From NCBI GenBank assembly GCA_020465985.1, contig JAANYP010000849.1:144658-208657 (forward strand): a stretch of DNA of 64,000 bases, given 5' to 3'. The stretch comes from Centrapalus pauciflorus (taxonomy: Eukaryota > Streptophyta > Magnoliopsida > Asterales > Asteraceae). A program made the position numbers and the translations under genes. Below, piece by piece: positions 36,301 to 48,385 of this stretch (positions within the stretch are counted from its first letter, which is position 1; the number at the start of each line of letters is the position of its first letter). The notes below the pieces were generated by a model. The model saw only the letters and a program-made list of their open reading frames with translations. It had not been told where the DNA came from and searched no databases.

Positions 36301-36784
36301 TGGATCTTGAGTTTATGTGACACATCTTTCTGTGTCAAAGTGCAGACTCATTAGGTCATGATGCTTTGGATATTAAACAGGTTAAAGTATTTGCAGAAGA
36401 TAATTTTTCAGTGTCCAAACAGTATACATTGTCCTTTCTTGGTGTTCTAAATAAAATAAGATTTTCAGGTATTTTAAAATCTTTGGGTAGGACAATGCAC
36501 TCAGAGTCTGTGAACAGAACAACATTCTTTTTGTCACATACTTGAGACACACTTAGTAAATTATACTTCAGCTGTTCAACATACAATACATCATTAAAAG
36601 TCATGTTGCCTGTTTTGACAGTACCTTTACCTGTCACCTTACCTCCTTTGGAGTTTCCTCCAAATGCAACATATCCTTCTTCAAAGCTTTTGAAATTTGA
36701 CAAGCACTCAGAATTGCCTGTCATGTGCCTAGAGCAGGCACTGTCCACATGTCATCTTGTCTTATGTTGGTTCCTGTGGTTGCC
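33331..36784 (-). pseudogene. pol: E4 pol: PR-IN-RT-RH, broken
   Basis: Same domain order as E1 pol. The protease core reads VDSACSRHMTG, so the catalytic DSG is DSA, with a TGA just upstream. Integrase segments lie at 36325-36113, 36143-35937 and 35962-35576, in shifting frames; RSDNGTEF and QQNGVAERK are visible. RT (34981-34143) keeps YVDDIIFG. RNase H (33834-33331) has STKAEYVAA and TKHIDIRFHFIRD. The region begins directly after TTATTTGTGCAG, as in E1. Confidence 0.85.
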
Positions 36785-36824
36785 CTGCACAAATAAAAGC
36801 TTGGTTAGTAGTGGAGTAAACCCA

Positions 36825-39495
36825 TACCGAGCTGGTTTTGGGTTGACCATGTGCATTAACATAACTAAATACGTTTTGTGTCTTTTTAAAACTTAGTAAG
36901 ATCTACTAGTGGATTCTGTGATGAGTATTTAGTTATAACATGAAGTTTCCAGTTGTTCTTTCCAACTGTTGCTTTAACAGTCTCACATGATGCACTAACA
37001 GTTCCAGATTTTGCCTTAGCAGTTGGAACTGTATTTCGGCTGTTAACAGTTTCAGATTTTACAGTACCAGTTCCAACTTTTGGCTTAACAGTTCCAGATT
37101 TTACATCAGCCGTTGGAACTGTGTTTTTGCCTTTAGCACACCATACTTGTTTCCCACTCTGTTTAGGTTTATTTAAAACTTGTTTTCTTAGTACAGGCTG
37201 CTCTTTGTTGACCTTTACAAACCTGTGGTCAACTGTGTGCTTTGGAACTGGTGTGGCAGGTTTTGAAACCTTTAAAACTTTTGGCTTTTGAAAAACAGTT
37301 GTCCTTTCAAAAGTTGGCTTGTAAAAACAGTGTTTGGCCAAATGGTTGTTCCTGCCACAGTGAAAACATCTTTTGGCTGTTTTGATTGAAGAACCAGTTT
37401 TGTGTGACCAGAACTGATTCTTGTTCCTTTGATTTCCCCTCACCTGCTGTTGTTTAGGGAACTTTTGTACACCATGCTTTTGGCATGTGCACACTGGAAC
37501 ATTTTTACCCTTTTTACCTGCTTTGGAAGAAGATGAAAAACTATAGTTAGAAGGTACAGAGACATTTGAAGCATGCATGTGTTCACTCATCTTCTCTTTA
37601 TCTTTCAAACTGTTAGGCTTATTCTTCATGTTGTTGGTTTCTACCTTCATGTTGTTGGTTCTAATAACACCCTTACTCTCTCTGTTGGATGTATTAATCT
37701 TAATAGGGTTAGAAACTGGATGATTTTAACATCAGTAAACAGTCCACCTACCAACTCAGGCTTATCCTCAAGGACAGGATCTATACTCTTCACCTTCTCA
37801 TCCAGGGGTTCATTCACTAGCAACTTCACTCATAGGATGAATATATTTGTTATTATAATGAGGTGGGGTGGCATTGTATACTATTCCTTCCTTGGGATTT
37901 AGTTGAGACTTTACCCTATCTTTTAACTGAACTTCCATTAGGTGTTCAAGCTTCTGGTTGGCTAACTTGAAGTTACCAATATCAATGTTTATACTTTCTA
38001 CTTTCTTGTTAGGTTGTAGCACCCTTTGTTCAGCCTCTTCTAGTTGTTTATTAAGGGTCTCTATCTTCTCTTCAAGTTCCTTTTTCTCCCACTTATGATA
38101 TGTCCTATCAAGTCCCATCTGAATCTCATTATCTTTATAGTCATTGATCCGTTTTTCAACATCCTCTATTGCCTGCATATACTCATACCTCCTCTCTTCC
38201 ATCTTAGCTAGAGTTTTACACATGCTTTCATTATGGTCTCTGTACTTTTTAACCATATTTTTGCATGCTTGGGAGCAGAGTTTAGCATTTACCTCAGATG
38301 GTAAATCAGTGGAAGTGGCACTTGTAGTTTCTGCCATAAGAGCTTGATTTTGATACTCTTCTTCTGTCTGGTCACTCCAGTCAACAACATTGTCCTCTTG
38401 TGAAACAAGAGCCTGTGAAGGTAGTGTCTGACTGGTCCTTTGGGTTCTTGGCTGCTGCTGACTTTGTGATCTACACTCTCTAGCAAAGTGTCCAAGTTTG
38501 TGACATTTGAAGCACTCAACCCTTGATTTGTCAAAGGCTGGCTTGCCTTCTGATCTGGCTTGAAAGTTTGTTCTGCCAGTCCTTTTAAGAAACCTCTTAG
38601 CCGACATTGGCATCATGGCATGTTGTCACTTTAGATCCATCTCCTTTAGATCATTTGGATGGATTTGTTCTAGATCCTCAAAATTGAGGGCAAACAATCC
38701 ATCACTTGCAACAAAGGCCTCATAGTTGACCTCAGAGGAGTTGCCATCAGAACCTGTAAAAGAATCACAGCAGTTTGATTTATCATTAGATGCAGATGAT
38801 AATAGAGCAGCGTTTTGATTATAAGAAAAGGTTTTGTTTTTATTCCCTATTTCAGACTCAAACACTCTCAAGATGTTGTACATGTAGAGACCATCCAACT
38901 CTATTTCATCTAGAGTGTCCTTTGTTCTCCACTGTGCAGCATACACAGTCCACTCTTCACCAAGAGACCTGAGGAATTTTCTGTTTACCTCATCTTGGTC
39001 CAGGCTAACCTTAGCACTCTCCAACTCACCTATCAACTTATTAAACCTATCAAAGATTTGAGTAAGGTTTTCATTCTTTCCACCAGTAACATTCTCATAC
39101 TGCTGCTTTAGAAGATCTTTTTGATTTCTTTTTGTGCTGGCATTGCCAGCAAATCTTTTCTCTAAATCAAGCCATAGAGAATGAGCAGTATAAAACTTTT
39201 TAAACTGGTGTTGATAAGCATTAGGTATAGCTATTTGTAAAATAGTGAGAGCTTTGACTTCATTCATTCTAGCCTTCCTTTCAATCTCGGTTTTAGGAGG
39301 TGTTCTTTTAGGTTTTCCTTCAGCATCTAGTTCAGGGTCAACTGCAGGAGGATTTTCAACAGCTTCCCATATGGCATAATCAATAAATTGGATGTGCTAT
39401 TGAATCCTGAGTTTCCACATCTCTAACTCATTGGGTTTGAGCATAGGCCCTTTAAGTCCTTGCCCAGATCCACTACTGCTGCCATCAAACTCCAT
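36825..39495 (-). pseudogene. gag: E4 gag, broken
   Basis: Start ATG at 39495 (MEFDGSSSGSGQGLKG). A stop replaces Gln in the first helix region (KLRIQ*HIQFID), and TGA replaces Trp at about 38626. Frame changes occur near 37820 and 37650 and again near 36890. Zinc knuckles CFKCHKLGHFAREC and CFHCGRNNHLAKHC and the coiled coil are clear. Length matches E1 gag. Confidence 0.8.
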
Positions 39496-39570
39496 TGCAG
39501 AAAAAGTTTTAAAAGATTTAGATATTTAAAAACGAAAGTTTCTAACTTTGAAAACAAAAAAAAATGCTAG

Positions 39571-39582
39571 GCTCTGATACCA
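39571..39582 (-). other. E4 primer binding site (tRNA-iMet)
   Basis: The minus strand reads TGGTATCAGAGC, the exact plant iMet primer site, two bases inside the 5' LTR. Confidence 0.9.
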
Positions 39583-39584
39583 CT

Positions 39585-39877
39585 TGACAGGATCAAATCA
39601 CCAAAGATTAACTAGTTTGAATAAATCAGAGTGAAACCAATAATCTCATTTTGAATCAAAGTCCAATTACGAAGTTCACGAAATAACACTTAATTGTTTA
39701 AAAGAAAACTTTCAGAACAGTAAGAACAGAATAAGTAAGACAGAAACACTATTAATATCAAAACCTTTTGTATTGATAATCACTGATTACAAGAACCTCT
39801 AATCTGTTTGATTAGACGAAGAACACAGATTATTCTTAGGGTTTTACAACCTTAGAGACTTTAGAAAACTTAATCAA
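39585..39877 (-). repeat. E4 5' LTR, inner 293 bp only
   Basis: It matches the 29475 LTR from its inner end through AAAACTTAATCAA. The sequence then changes to an unrelated LTR. The U3 side is lost. Confidence 0.85.
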
Positions 39878-39879
39878 CT

Positions 39880-40921
39880 TGTGATTCTTGTTGTTTATTC
39901 AAAAACCACAGGTATAAAAGGATATAAAACACATTTATATAACTTTTTTTTCATATTATTTATACTTACATTATGTGTTTATATATTTATAAACACATTT
40001 GAAGAAAACAAACCTAAAAACAAAACTAGTGATTTATAAACTTGAGTTTTTATGAAACTTGTTGTTGTTGGTGATTATATATATTATGCAAGACTTATAT
40101 AAACATAAATATAAGAGGTTATAAGTTATTATATACTTACTTTGATGTATTTGAAGAATGCAAATGAGTAGGAGATTTGATCTTGAACTAGATGCACCAA
40201 AACTTCCTTGGAAAAACTTGAATAACAAAATGAAAGAACTTTGGTGTTCTTGAGAGGCCTTGGCCGATTTTTAGAAGAGAGAAAGGAGAAGGATTTTGCT
40301 CTTGCAATTGTGTGGAAATGAAGTGAAAGAGTTCTCTATTTATAGAGGAGTTTGAGTCTTGCGAATGATGAAAGAAAAAAAGTGATGTTCAATACTTTAC
40401 CAACATGTTGGAAAAGTAGAAAAAGTGTTGAAATCTTTTCAATATTTATAATGAAAGTCACAGGGGACACAAAAGTGTGTTCCCCTTTTGTGTTGGCTAA
40501 TTTTTATGGTATAAAAATGATGTATTTTGGTTTTTATTTTTTTGTATAAAAGTATTTAGAAAGTATTCTTGTATTTTCCTTTTTATGTAAATTCATAAAT
40601 ACATTTGAATGCATTTGTTTAATGAATTGATTTAGTCTTGCATAGTTAATGTTAAGTAAGTTTGCTAATGCATGATTAGTGTTACTAATCTTAATTTAAT
40701 TATGTACTTGGTTGAATTAATCCATCATATCGCAAATTGATCGGATTAATAAATTTGCCGATTCATCGCACCGATGAAACTGTTTCTAATTGACTTGAAT
40801 TTCCTTATGAACTTTGTTAATCACCTTGATTAATTGTTAATGATCATTGATTAGGTTATAATTTGCTAATAACTAATGATTAAGTTATAATTGCTAACCT
40901 TATTTTGTGCCGGTTGTTACA
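39880..40921 (-). repeat. Gypsy-type solo LTR
   Basis: On the minus strand it begins TGTAACAACCGGCACAAAAT and ends AAGAATCACA, giving TG...CA ends over 1042 bp. A TATAAATAG box (plus 40336-40344) with a leader-like sequence follows on the minus strand. The TGTAACAACC start is common in plant chromovirus LTRs. No internal region is attached. The 5-bp flanks (CAACT and CCTGA) do not match, so it marks a recombination join. Confidence 0.6.
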
Positions 40922-42710
40922 CCTGACAAACATGTTTGTTGAAACCAGCTTTCCATTTACTTTTTGGATAAAAGTATTTGGAAGCTCACCAAGAGTAGAT
41001 AAGTCTTTTTCCAGATTTTGGATTTCAACAATAGAAGCTGTTGTATCAAGATCTCCTCCAAGATAGGCTTGGATTTGAGCAAGAATCTGCTGATTGATAC
41101 ATTGACTGACTCTCTTAGCTGAATGGCACCAAGAGTCAACAATCTTTTGAAACTTAGCATGCTTTGAGTCTGTTTCTCTGTTTTCTTCTAATAAAATGAT
41201 GTTGATGTGTTTTACTTCATCAAGTTCAGTTTTCAACTCATAAAAACTATTAACTTCATTAGTTTTTATTTCAAGATCAGATTTTAGCTTAGAGATTTCA
41301 GACTTCAAAGCATCATGCTTCTCAACAGCAGCTTTTAAATCAACAAGTAAATAATCAAACATTTTAACTTTTTCTTCAGAGTTGTAATCCTTAAAGTTTT
41401 GTACCTTATACATCATGGTGGGATTTCAGTTCTCTAAACTGCTGAGAGCTTCAGCTTCAGCCAGGTCCTGTTTGAAGTTACTTGTTAAGGGGGCATCAGT
41501 ATTGGCCATCAGACAGTTTTTATCTTCTTCATTAGATGATGAATCAAACTCCCCTGTCGCAGGTTTCGGCCATAAGTCCCTTCTGCTTGATAGAAGCCAC
41601 AGAGTCTTCTAACTTTTTCAGCTTTGCCATGGCCATTAGGTACTTAACCCTGTAGCCATTATCTTTGTTTGTCTTGTATGGTTTGGAGGAAGAACCAACA
41701 GCTTTAGACACACAGTCAGCAGCTATATGGCCTGTTTTTCCACATTTAAAGCACTCGGCCTTATTTTGGTTAAATGCCTTCTTTTTTATGGCACCTGATT
41801 TTTTTGTAGCATTTTGCCTCCAAACCTCTTCTTGTTGAATTTTCTGACGAGCATAGCAATCATTTGCTCATCATCCAACTCAGCAAGATCTTCACAGTCT
41901 TCCTCTTCTTCTGACATTGCCTCCAATTCATCATCAGCCTGTTGATCAGCTTGTGTGAACACATCACACACCTGATTAACAGGTTGTCTCACGTTGGCTA
42001 CAAAAGCTGCTCCTCTCTTGGACATTTCCAAGGCATTTATTTTCTGTTGCCTTTACTGTTCATCATTTAGCAGAGTTCCATAAAGATTTACAAGATCCAT
42101 GCCTCTGATGGTGCCTGAGTTTCTGAGGATAGTAGAGAAATAATTCCATTCCTCAGGCAGTATATCCAAGAATTTTTTTCACCAAAGTTAAACTATCTTT
42201 AGTGATCCCAACAGCTTTGAGATCATTAATCAAGGCAGTGAACCTAGTATAGGTTTCAGTGAGAGTCTCCTTTAGCTTTGCAAAGAACAGTTCATATTGT
42301 CTAACAAGATTATTGATCCTGTTATCCAATGTGATAGTGGGACCATCATAGACGGTACACAAAGTATCCCATCTTTCCTTTGCAGTCTTCATCTTCTCAA
42401 CCTATTTGAACACATCATCAGGTAGAGAGATTACAATGTTCTTCCTGGCTTTTGTATCAAGTGGACCCAGACGTTTGTATTCATCAGACCATTGAGCTTT
42501 TGCCTTCTCAATAGTCCTGACTTCAGGAACAGCTCCTTCAGCAGCAGGAGTTATGGTAGTGACAGAGATTGGCACATAGGGACCTTCCATCTCTATCTCT
42601 AATAGTTGTACATCCAGATTCTCTAAATAGAGCATCATTCTGCACTTCCAGCCAGAGAAGTTCTGATAATTGGAACAAGATGACAACACTGGGTCATCAA
42701 ACAAACCCAG
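40922..42710 (-). pseudogene. gag: Copia gag, probably of E3
   Basis: The N-terminal part (about 42710 down to 42402) has PLGLFDDPVLSSC, NFSGWKCRMMLYLE and KNIVISLPDDVF. The next part (42392-42153) has AKERWDTLCTVYDGP. A CCHC-type knuckle (CFKCGKTGHIAAD-like) lies near 41740. A long coiled coil follows (41416-40960), cut at STNMFV by the gypsy LTR. Several stops and frameshifts are present. Assignment to E3 rests on strand and order only. Confidence 0.65.
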
Positions 42711-42714
42711 AGGT

Positions 42715-43005
42715 TGTCGTTTCAAGGACTTTAAGGGAAACGGTGCTGTGGAATTTAATGGATTGGGTGATGCCGTGGCTGCATTGGAATGGATAACGGC
42801 AACCGAACGGACATTCCGAATCAGCGACTGTGCTGAGAAGGACATGGTTCGGTATGCTACAGCAATGTTCACCAAAGACGCAGTAATGTGGTGGAATTCA
42901 ATGGTGAATGCCTTAAAAATGGAGAAGGTTTTTAGAATGACATGGGCTGAGTTTACTGAAATTTTCACTCAGCAATACTGCCCGGCCGATCTATGTATTC
43001 ACTAA
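42715..43005 (+). pseudogene. Gypsy gag fragment (retrotransposon gag domain)
   Basis: Residues FKDFKGNGAVEFNGLGDAV, WITATERTFRISDC, VRYATAMFTKDAVMWWNS and MTWAEFTEIFTQQYCP are the classic Ty3/gypsy capsid core of plant chromoviruses. The fragment is joined on the left to copia gag of opposite strand and stops at 43003. The nucleocapsid and pol are absent. Confidence 0.75.
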
Positions 43006-43328
43006 GCATTCGCTTACGTTTTAGTTGTTGTAATTTTTACAGGAAAAGGAAAATCAGCTGCGGGACCATCTAGCTAGGTTGTTGTTTGAAGTGAATTGAA
43101 GACTCAGTTGCTTATTTGGTAACATAATTGTTGAGATTATTGTTGTAATAAATTCGGGATAATGTAATGTAATGGAAGTTTTTAGATATAGACATGTAAC
43201 CTTTGTAGTACCGTAGAGTGATATGGAATTGTTGTAATACTTTATTTTGTACTTTAATTGCTTCCACACTTTAATTAAGTAATCAGATCAATATGTAATT
43301 GATGTATTGGTGATTAATCCTGGGTGTC
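43006..43328. other. Spacer after gypsy gag fragment
   Basis: AT-rich and non-coding. GGAAAATCAGCTGCGGGACC near 43050 looks like the 3' end of a gypsy internal region followed by LTR-like sequence, so an internal deletion derivative is possible. Not proven. Confidence 0.3.
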
Positions 43329-44009
43329 TTGTTAATGGTGGTTGTTGTGGCAAGGGTGTCACATGTTGAGCATCGGTTTATGAAGGCGCGGGAGGAGCTA
43401 CGCAAAGCTGATGAAAGGGAGAAAGTGTGTGTCACTGCTGTTGAGGAGATGAGAACCCAAGTAGAAGGTTTGAGCCAGCAGGTGGACGATCAAAAGTTAG
43501 AGATTGAGAAGTTGAAAGCTGAGGTGGAGGAAGAAAAAAAGAAGTTTGTCGCTTTAAGCCTATGTGTAAGCCAATTGGGTACTAAAGAACAAACCCTGAG
43601 AAGAGAGAAAGAGGAGGCGGTAGGAACCGTTAGTCGCCTTTCCGAGGAGAGGGCTAGGTTTGCCTCCGAAGTGATACCTCAAGTGGTTAGCAAGCTACTG
43701 CGTAGTCGTCAATTCCTTCAGCCTTGGGGTGCTGTTCAGCGAGCCGCTGTCCATTATGGACAACATTCAGCTCTCATGAAGGTTCGTTCCAGCTTAGTTG
43801 AGGGGGTAAAAGTGGAGTTGCTACCCGGATACGATCCGCAGGCCCGTGCACGTCTCAATGAGCTAGCCGTTGCAGCGGAGAACATGACATTGTCTTACAT
43901 TGAGGATATCAAAGCTCATCCCAACCGCTCTGTTGAAGATATACTTGCTCTCACCCCTGCTAATCTTGATGTTGGCCATGGCTCCAAATATGCTTCTACC
44001 CATATGTAA
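43329..44009 (+). pseudogene. Gypsy-associated ORF, antisense to neighbouring pol
   Basis: The 226-codon frame has a coiled coil (about residues 15-105, rich in Glu, Lys and Leu), then LPGYDPQARARLNELAVAAEN. This resembles the C-terminal part of the 'putative gypsy type transposon' proteins that accompany plant Tat-lineage elements. The adjacent Tat-like pol (44938-46385) is on the other strand, so this ORF is antisense and downstream of integrase. A similar arrangement is known from Grande-type elements. The N-terminal part is missing. Function is unknown. Confidence 0.5.
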
Positions 44010-44091
44010 GTTACTCTTATGCTTTGCTATCTGGTCTGCGCCTGGTTTTATAGGCGATGAATACTGGTACACTTTGAAAACAATTTATGGT

Positions 44092-44210
44092 TTTGTACAC
44101 CCAGCATGTGGGTGGTGGTGAGTAGCACCCCTTCTTCAACAAGATATTTGTTTTGTACACCCGTCTGGCGGGTGGTGGTGCTAGGCGCCCCCTTGAACAA
44201 ACTATTATTC
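44092..44210. repeat. Tandem pair, about 60 bp
   Basis: Two copies of TTTTGTACACCC...GGGTGGTGGTG stand head to tail, diverged, between the antisense ORF and the larger array. Confidence 0.6.
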
Positions 44211-44375
44211 CTGACAACCTTTCCCTTTTAGAGAATGTTATGTGTTGGTTGCTTTTAAGATGCTTTGTATTTGAAGTAATATGTATATGATCCCATTTTG
44301 ACAAGGTGATAACCTTGATTTACGAGAGTTGAACAATACTTTGCATGTATGTTTAGCTAAGTGGCAATGTGTTTC

Positions 44376-44590
44376 AAAGGCGGTGATAACTCAACCTCTT
44401 ATATTGTAAAGGCGATAACTCAACCTTCTTTATGTTGTAAAGGCAATAACTCAACCATTTTTATGTTGTAAAGGCGATAACTCGACCTTTTTTATGTTGT
44501 AAAGGCGATAACTCAATCTTTTTTTATGTTGTAAAGGCGATAACTCAACCTTCTTTTTTTGTTGTAAAGGCGATAACTCAACCTTTTTTG
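44376..44590. repeat. 31-bp tandem array, seven units
   Basis: The unit is AAAGGCGATAACTCAACCTT plus a T-rich tail TTTATGTTGT, with variable T-run length. It lies between Tat-like integrase and the antisense ORF, the region where Tat/Ogre elements carry hypervariable tandem repeats. Confidence 0.85.
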
Positions 44591-44937
44591 CACCTGGTGT
44601 TGCTACTTGGCCAGTGCGAGTGTTTCGTAATAAGTCGACTAAAATCGTTGTATTTCATATTTACCTGATCGTTACCGAATATATTCGTTGGACGTTAGGT
44701 TTTAGTCATATTGTGGGCGTCCCCTTTTTCTTTGACGTAAAAACCGTTTCAAATTTTGCATAAGTAATGCGTGAACGTTAAACATGCAATGGTAACTAAC
44801 ATGCGAACCTCATGTCATTAATAAAGCGTAGACAGTCATTACAATGTCACCTGACTTCGTAGAAACAAGTCTTAAGTATGGCCATCGGCCTTGATTGAAA
44901 ACTATCAGAAGGAAAGAAAAGTGAAATTAGGCGCTGG
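44591..44937. other. Gypsy spacer
   Basis: Non-coding; no feature beyond its place downstream of integrase on the minus strand. Confidence 0.3.
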
Positions 44938-46384
44938 GCCTCACCTGACTATACGAAGTATTTTTTCAAGTTCGTAATGTGCCAAGTTCTTGGGATTTTC
45001 GTCCCATCCAAACGTTCCTGAGGGTGTGCTCCCCCCCCCCCCCCCCCCAAGAGTTTGTGCCACGCGGTATGGGCCTTCCCACCTAGCTGAGAGTTTACCC
45101 GTTGGAGCTGATCTACTCGCCTCGTTGCTGCGTAGGACCAGGTCCCCTGGTAGTAGCATCTTATGCTTGACCCTCCTATCATAATACCTCTTCATCCTTG
45201 CCTTTACGGCAGCTTGTTTCACCTGTGCTAGCTCCCTTTTTTCCATTAACAGGTTCAAGTCCGGACGCCTTTATTCTTCGTTACCTTGTTCAGCGAAAGT
45301 GATTACCCTAGGTGATGGAACACTGATCTCTGCGGGTAGCAACGCCTCGAATCCATACACCAAACAGAAGGGAGTTTCACCCGTACTGACCTTTGGTGTA
45401 GTGCGCAATCCCCATAAGATGTTAGGGAGTTTGTCTACCCATCCAGTTCGGCAGGCGCCCAAGCGTGCCTTTAAACCTTTAAGTACCTCTCTGTTAGCTA
45501 CCTCTGCCTGGCCATTAACTTGCGGATGGGCCACCGAAGTGAAGCGTTGTTCGATGTTCAGCTCTTCACACCAGGACTTGAATGGCTCCTCAGCGAACTG
45601 TTTACCGTTTCCGCTGACCATTATTCTGGGAATTCCGAAGCGACACACAATGTGTTCCCAGACAAAATTACGTACGTGCTTTCCAGAGATTGTTGCTAGA
45701 GGCTTTGCCTCCACCCACTTGGAGAAATACTCAACCGCCACCAAAAGGAATTTTACTCTTCCAGGTGCCTCAGGAAACGGTCCCACTATCTCAATTCCCC
45801 ATTTCGCGAATGGCCATGACGAAGTAATGGGGACTAGCTCATGCTGTGGTTGTCTGAACATTTGGAGCATGTATCTGGCACCATGGGCACTTTCTAACCT
45901 CTTCCTCCACATCTCTTTTCATATGAGACCAGTAATATCCCATCCGGAGTATCTTTCCAACTATCGCTCTTGTGCCTGAATAGATGTTGCACGAGCCTTC
46001 ATGCATCTCCTGAATGATGTTTGTGGTCTGTGTGGGTCCTACGCATCGAAACCAAGGCCCAGGTATGACCTACGATACATGATGACGTCCTTGATGGTAA
46101 AGCAAGGCGCTTTGATCCGAATCTTTCTTGCTTCCCCCTCGTCCGCAGGCAACGTGCCGCTTAGTATGTATTCATATATGGGTGTCATCCAAGTAGGACT
46201 TACTTCCTGGATTTCCATGACTAGCTTAGCCGCTATGGATCTTTCTTCAAGTACCTCTACAAGAACCTCTTTAGTGAGATTAGCAAAAGTTAAAGTTGCC
46301 AATTTGCTTAAAACGATCGCCTTCTTATTCTTACCTCGTGGTATTTGAGATATTTTGCAGCTGTCAAAACTTGTCATAAGGCGC

Positions 46385-46385
<1 letters not shown>
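44938..46385 (-). pseudogene. pol: Tat-like gypsy RNase H end and integrase, dead
   Basis: From 46385 downward: an RNase H tail with KISQIPRGKNKKAIVLSKLA, then connection NWMTPIYEYI-like (PTWMTPIYEYILSG). The integrase zinc region (EMHEGSCN, CPWCQ) lies in another frame near 46000-45905. The core (45912-45271) has WGIEIVGPFP, where relatives have WGIDIVGPF, and VSGNGKQF, where relatives have SDNGKQF; the Glu in NGQAEVANRE is kept. So two catalytic Asp residues are lost. The C-terminal domain has RYYDRRV and GDLVLRSNEAS, is interrupted by a poly-C run read as Gly, and ends at 44941. The upstream part is cut by a (TA)n tract. Confidence 0.8.
45031..45049 (+). repeat. Poly-C run inside integrase remnant
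   Basis: About 19 consecutive C on the plus strand encode poly-Gly in the minus-strand frame. Length may be an assembly or slippage artefact. Confidence 0.8.
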
Positions 46386-46386
<1 letters not shown>

Positions 46387-46425
<39 letters not shown>

Positions 46426-46450
46426 GTGTGTGTGTGTGTGTGTGTGTGAT
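46387..46450. repeat. (TA)n then (GT)n microsatellite
   Basis: About 30 bp of TA followed by about 27 bp of GT, at the left edge of the inverted repeat and the right edge of the gypsy remnant. Confidence 0.95.
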
Positions 46451-47305
46451 TTCAAGATTTGGAAGAATTTCATATATACCCCTCCAAAACTTCATAATAT
46501 CATATATACCCAAATTAAAATTTTAATATCATATATATCCCTCCTAAACATCATAATATCATACATACCCAATTTTAATAAAAAAATATCACATATATCC
46601 CTCTTAAACATCATTAATATCATATACACTAAAATTCATTAATTTAATTATTTTTAGAACATTTAAACTCATATTTAATATTGATCATTAATTAATGACC
46701 ATTATACCCTTACTTATTTTTTATTTCAACTAAACCTTCAAAATATCATATTTATCCAACTTAAATTTAATTATCATATCACTTTAAATAATTTTATATA
46801 ATTTATTTTTGTAAACTTTACAATGTAAATTCTTCGTAGTAAAACAAATTAACAATAAAATTAAAAAGTTGTATTATATTTTTGTCGTTTGTAATCATAT
46901 CGTATCGACTTATTATATTTTCTATTTTTTTCATACAGTTTTCAATATATAATTAACTGATTATATACTTTCTTTTCAAAATTATGGTTGTATTGCATTT
47001 TTTTTAATTTAGTATATATCTTTTGTTTTCTATATACATTAGTTTCTATTTATTACAAGTTTGCTTTCGTTTTATAATTATTGATTTTTCGAGTTTGCTT
47101 TTTTTAATTTTTTATATTTAATATAGTATTTGAATTATTACTTGTTATCCAATTTTATTACTTGTGTATATTTTGTGTATAATACATAGGATAAAATATA
47201 TGTATAATCTTATTGTTATGATTATTATATTAACTTCCAATGTTATTTTATTTGTTTAAATATAGGATAATATATATATATATATATATAGAAAGAGAGA
47301 GAGAG

Positions 47306-47618
<313 letters not shown>

Positions 47619-48105
47619 CTAATCTTATTGTTAACACAAAATATACACAACTAATAAAATTTGATAACAATTTATAATTCAAAAACTAGATTAAATATAA
47701 AAAATTTAAAAAGTAAACTAGAAAAAACAATAATTATAAAACGAAAGCAAACTTGAAAAAAAAAGAAACTAATAGACATAAAAAACAAAAGATATATACT
47801 AAATTTAAAAAAATGAAATACAACTATAAATTCGAAAAGAAAAAGAAAAAAAAACATAATATAATCAGTTAATTGTATATAAAAAACTAAAGGAAAAAAA
47901 CAAATAAAAAAATATAATAAGTCGATATGATTTGATTACAAACGAACAAAATTATAATACAATTTTTTTATTTTAATGAATAATTTGTTTGGTATGAAAA
48001 ATTAACATAGTAAAGCTTACAAAAATAAATTATATAAAACTAAGGGATATGATATTTTGAAAGTTTAGTTGAAAGAAGATATAAATAAGGGTATGATGAT
48101 CATTA

Positions 48106-48174
48106 ATTAATAATCAATATTATGATTATTATCCACCACACCAGCCGTTCAAAAAAAATTAATAATCAATATTA
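48106..48174. repeat. 36-bp insert with 17-bp direct repeats
   Basis: ATTAATAATCAATATTA occurs at about 48106-48122 and 48158-48174, around an insert absent from the opposite palindrome arm. Confidence 0.5.
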
Positions 48175-48385
48175 AATATGACTTTAAATGTTCTAAAAAT
48201 AATTAAATTAATGAATTTGGGTATATATGATATTAATGATGTTTAAGAGGGATATATGTGATATTAATTATTTTAATTGGGTATATATGATATTATGATG
48301 TTTAGGAGGGATATATATGATATTAAAATTTTAAGTTGGGTATATATGATATTATGAAGTTTTGAAGGGGTATATATGAAATTCT

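Larger units (their letters stand above)
29475..39877 (-). mobile_element. E4: second copy of the E1 copia family, inverted
   Basis: It holds the same genes and LTRs as E1 on the opposite strand: 5' LTR remnant 39585-39877, primer site, gag, pol, ORF3, polypurine tract and 3' LTR 29475-30103. It is inserted in E3 integrase (right after AACTCCACAAC on the minus strand). The outer part of its 5' LTR is lost at a gypsy-type LTR. It is more degraded than E1. Confidence 0.9.

Noticed and set aside
44376..44590. CRISPR-like array
   Set aside because: Units are directly adjacent with no unique spacers, and the setting is a plant retrotransposon.
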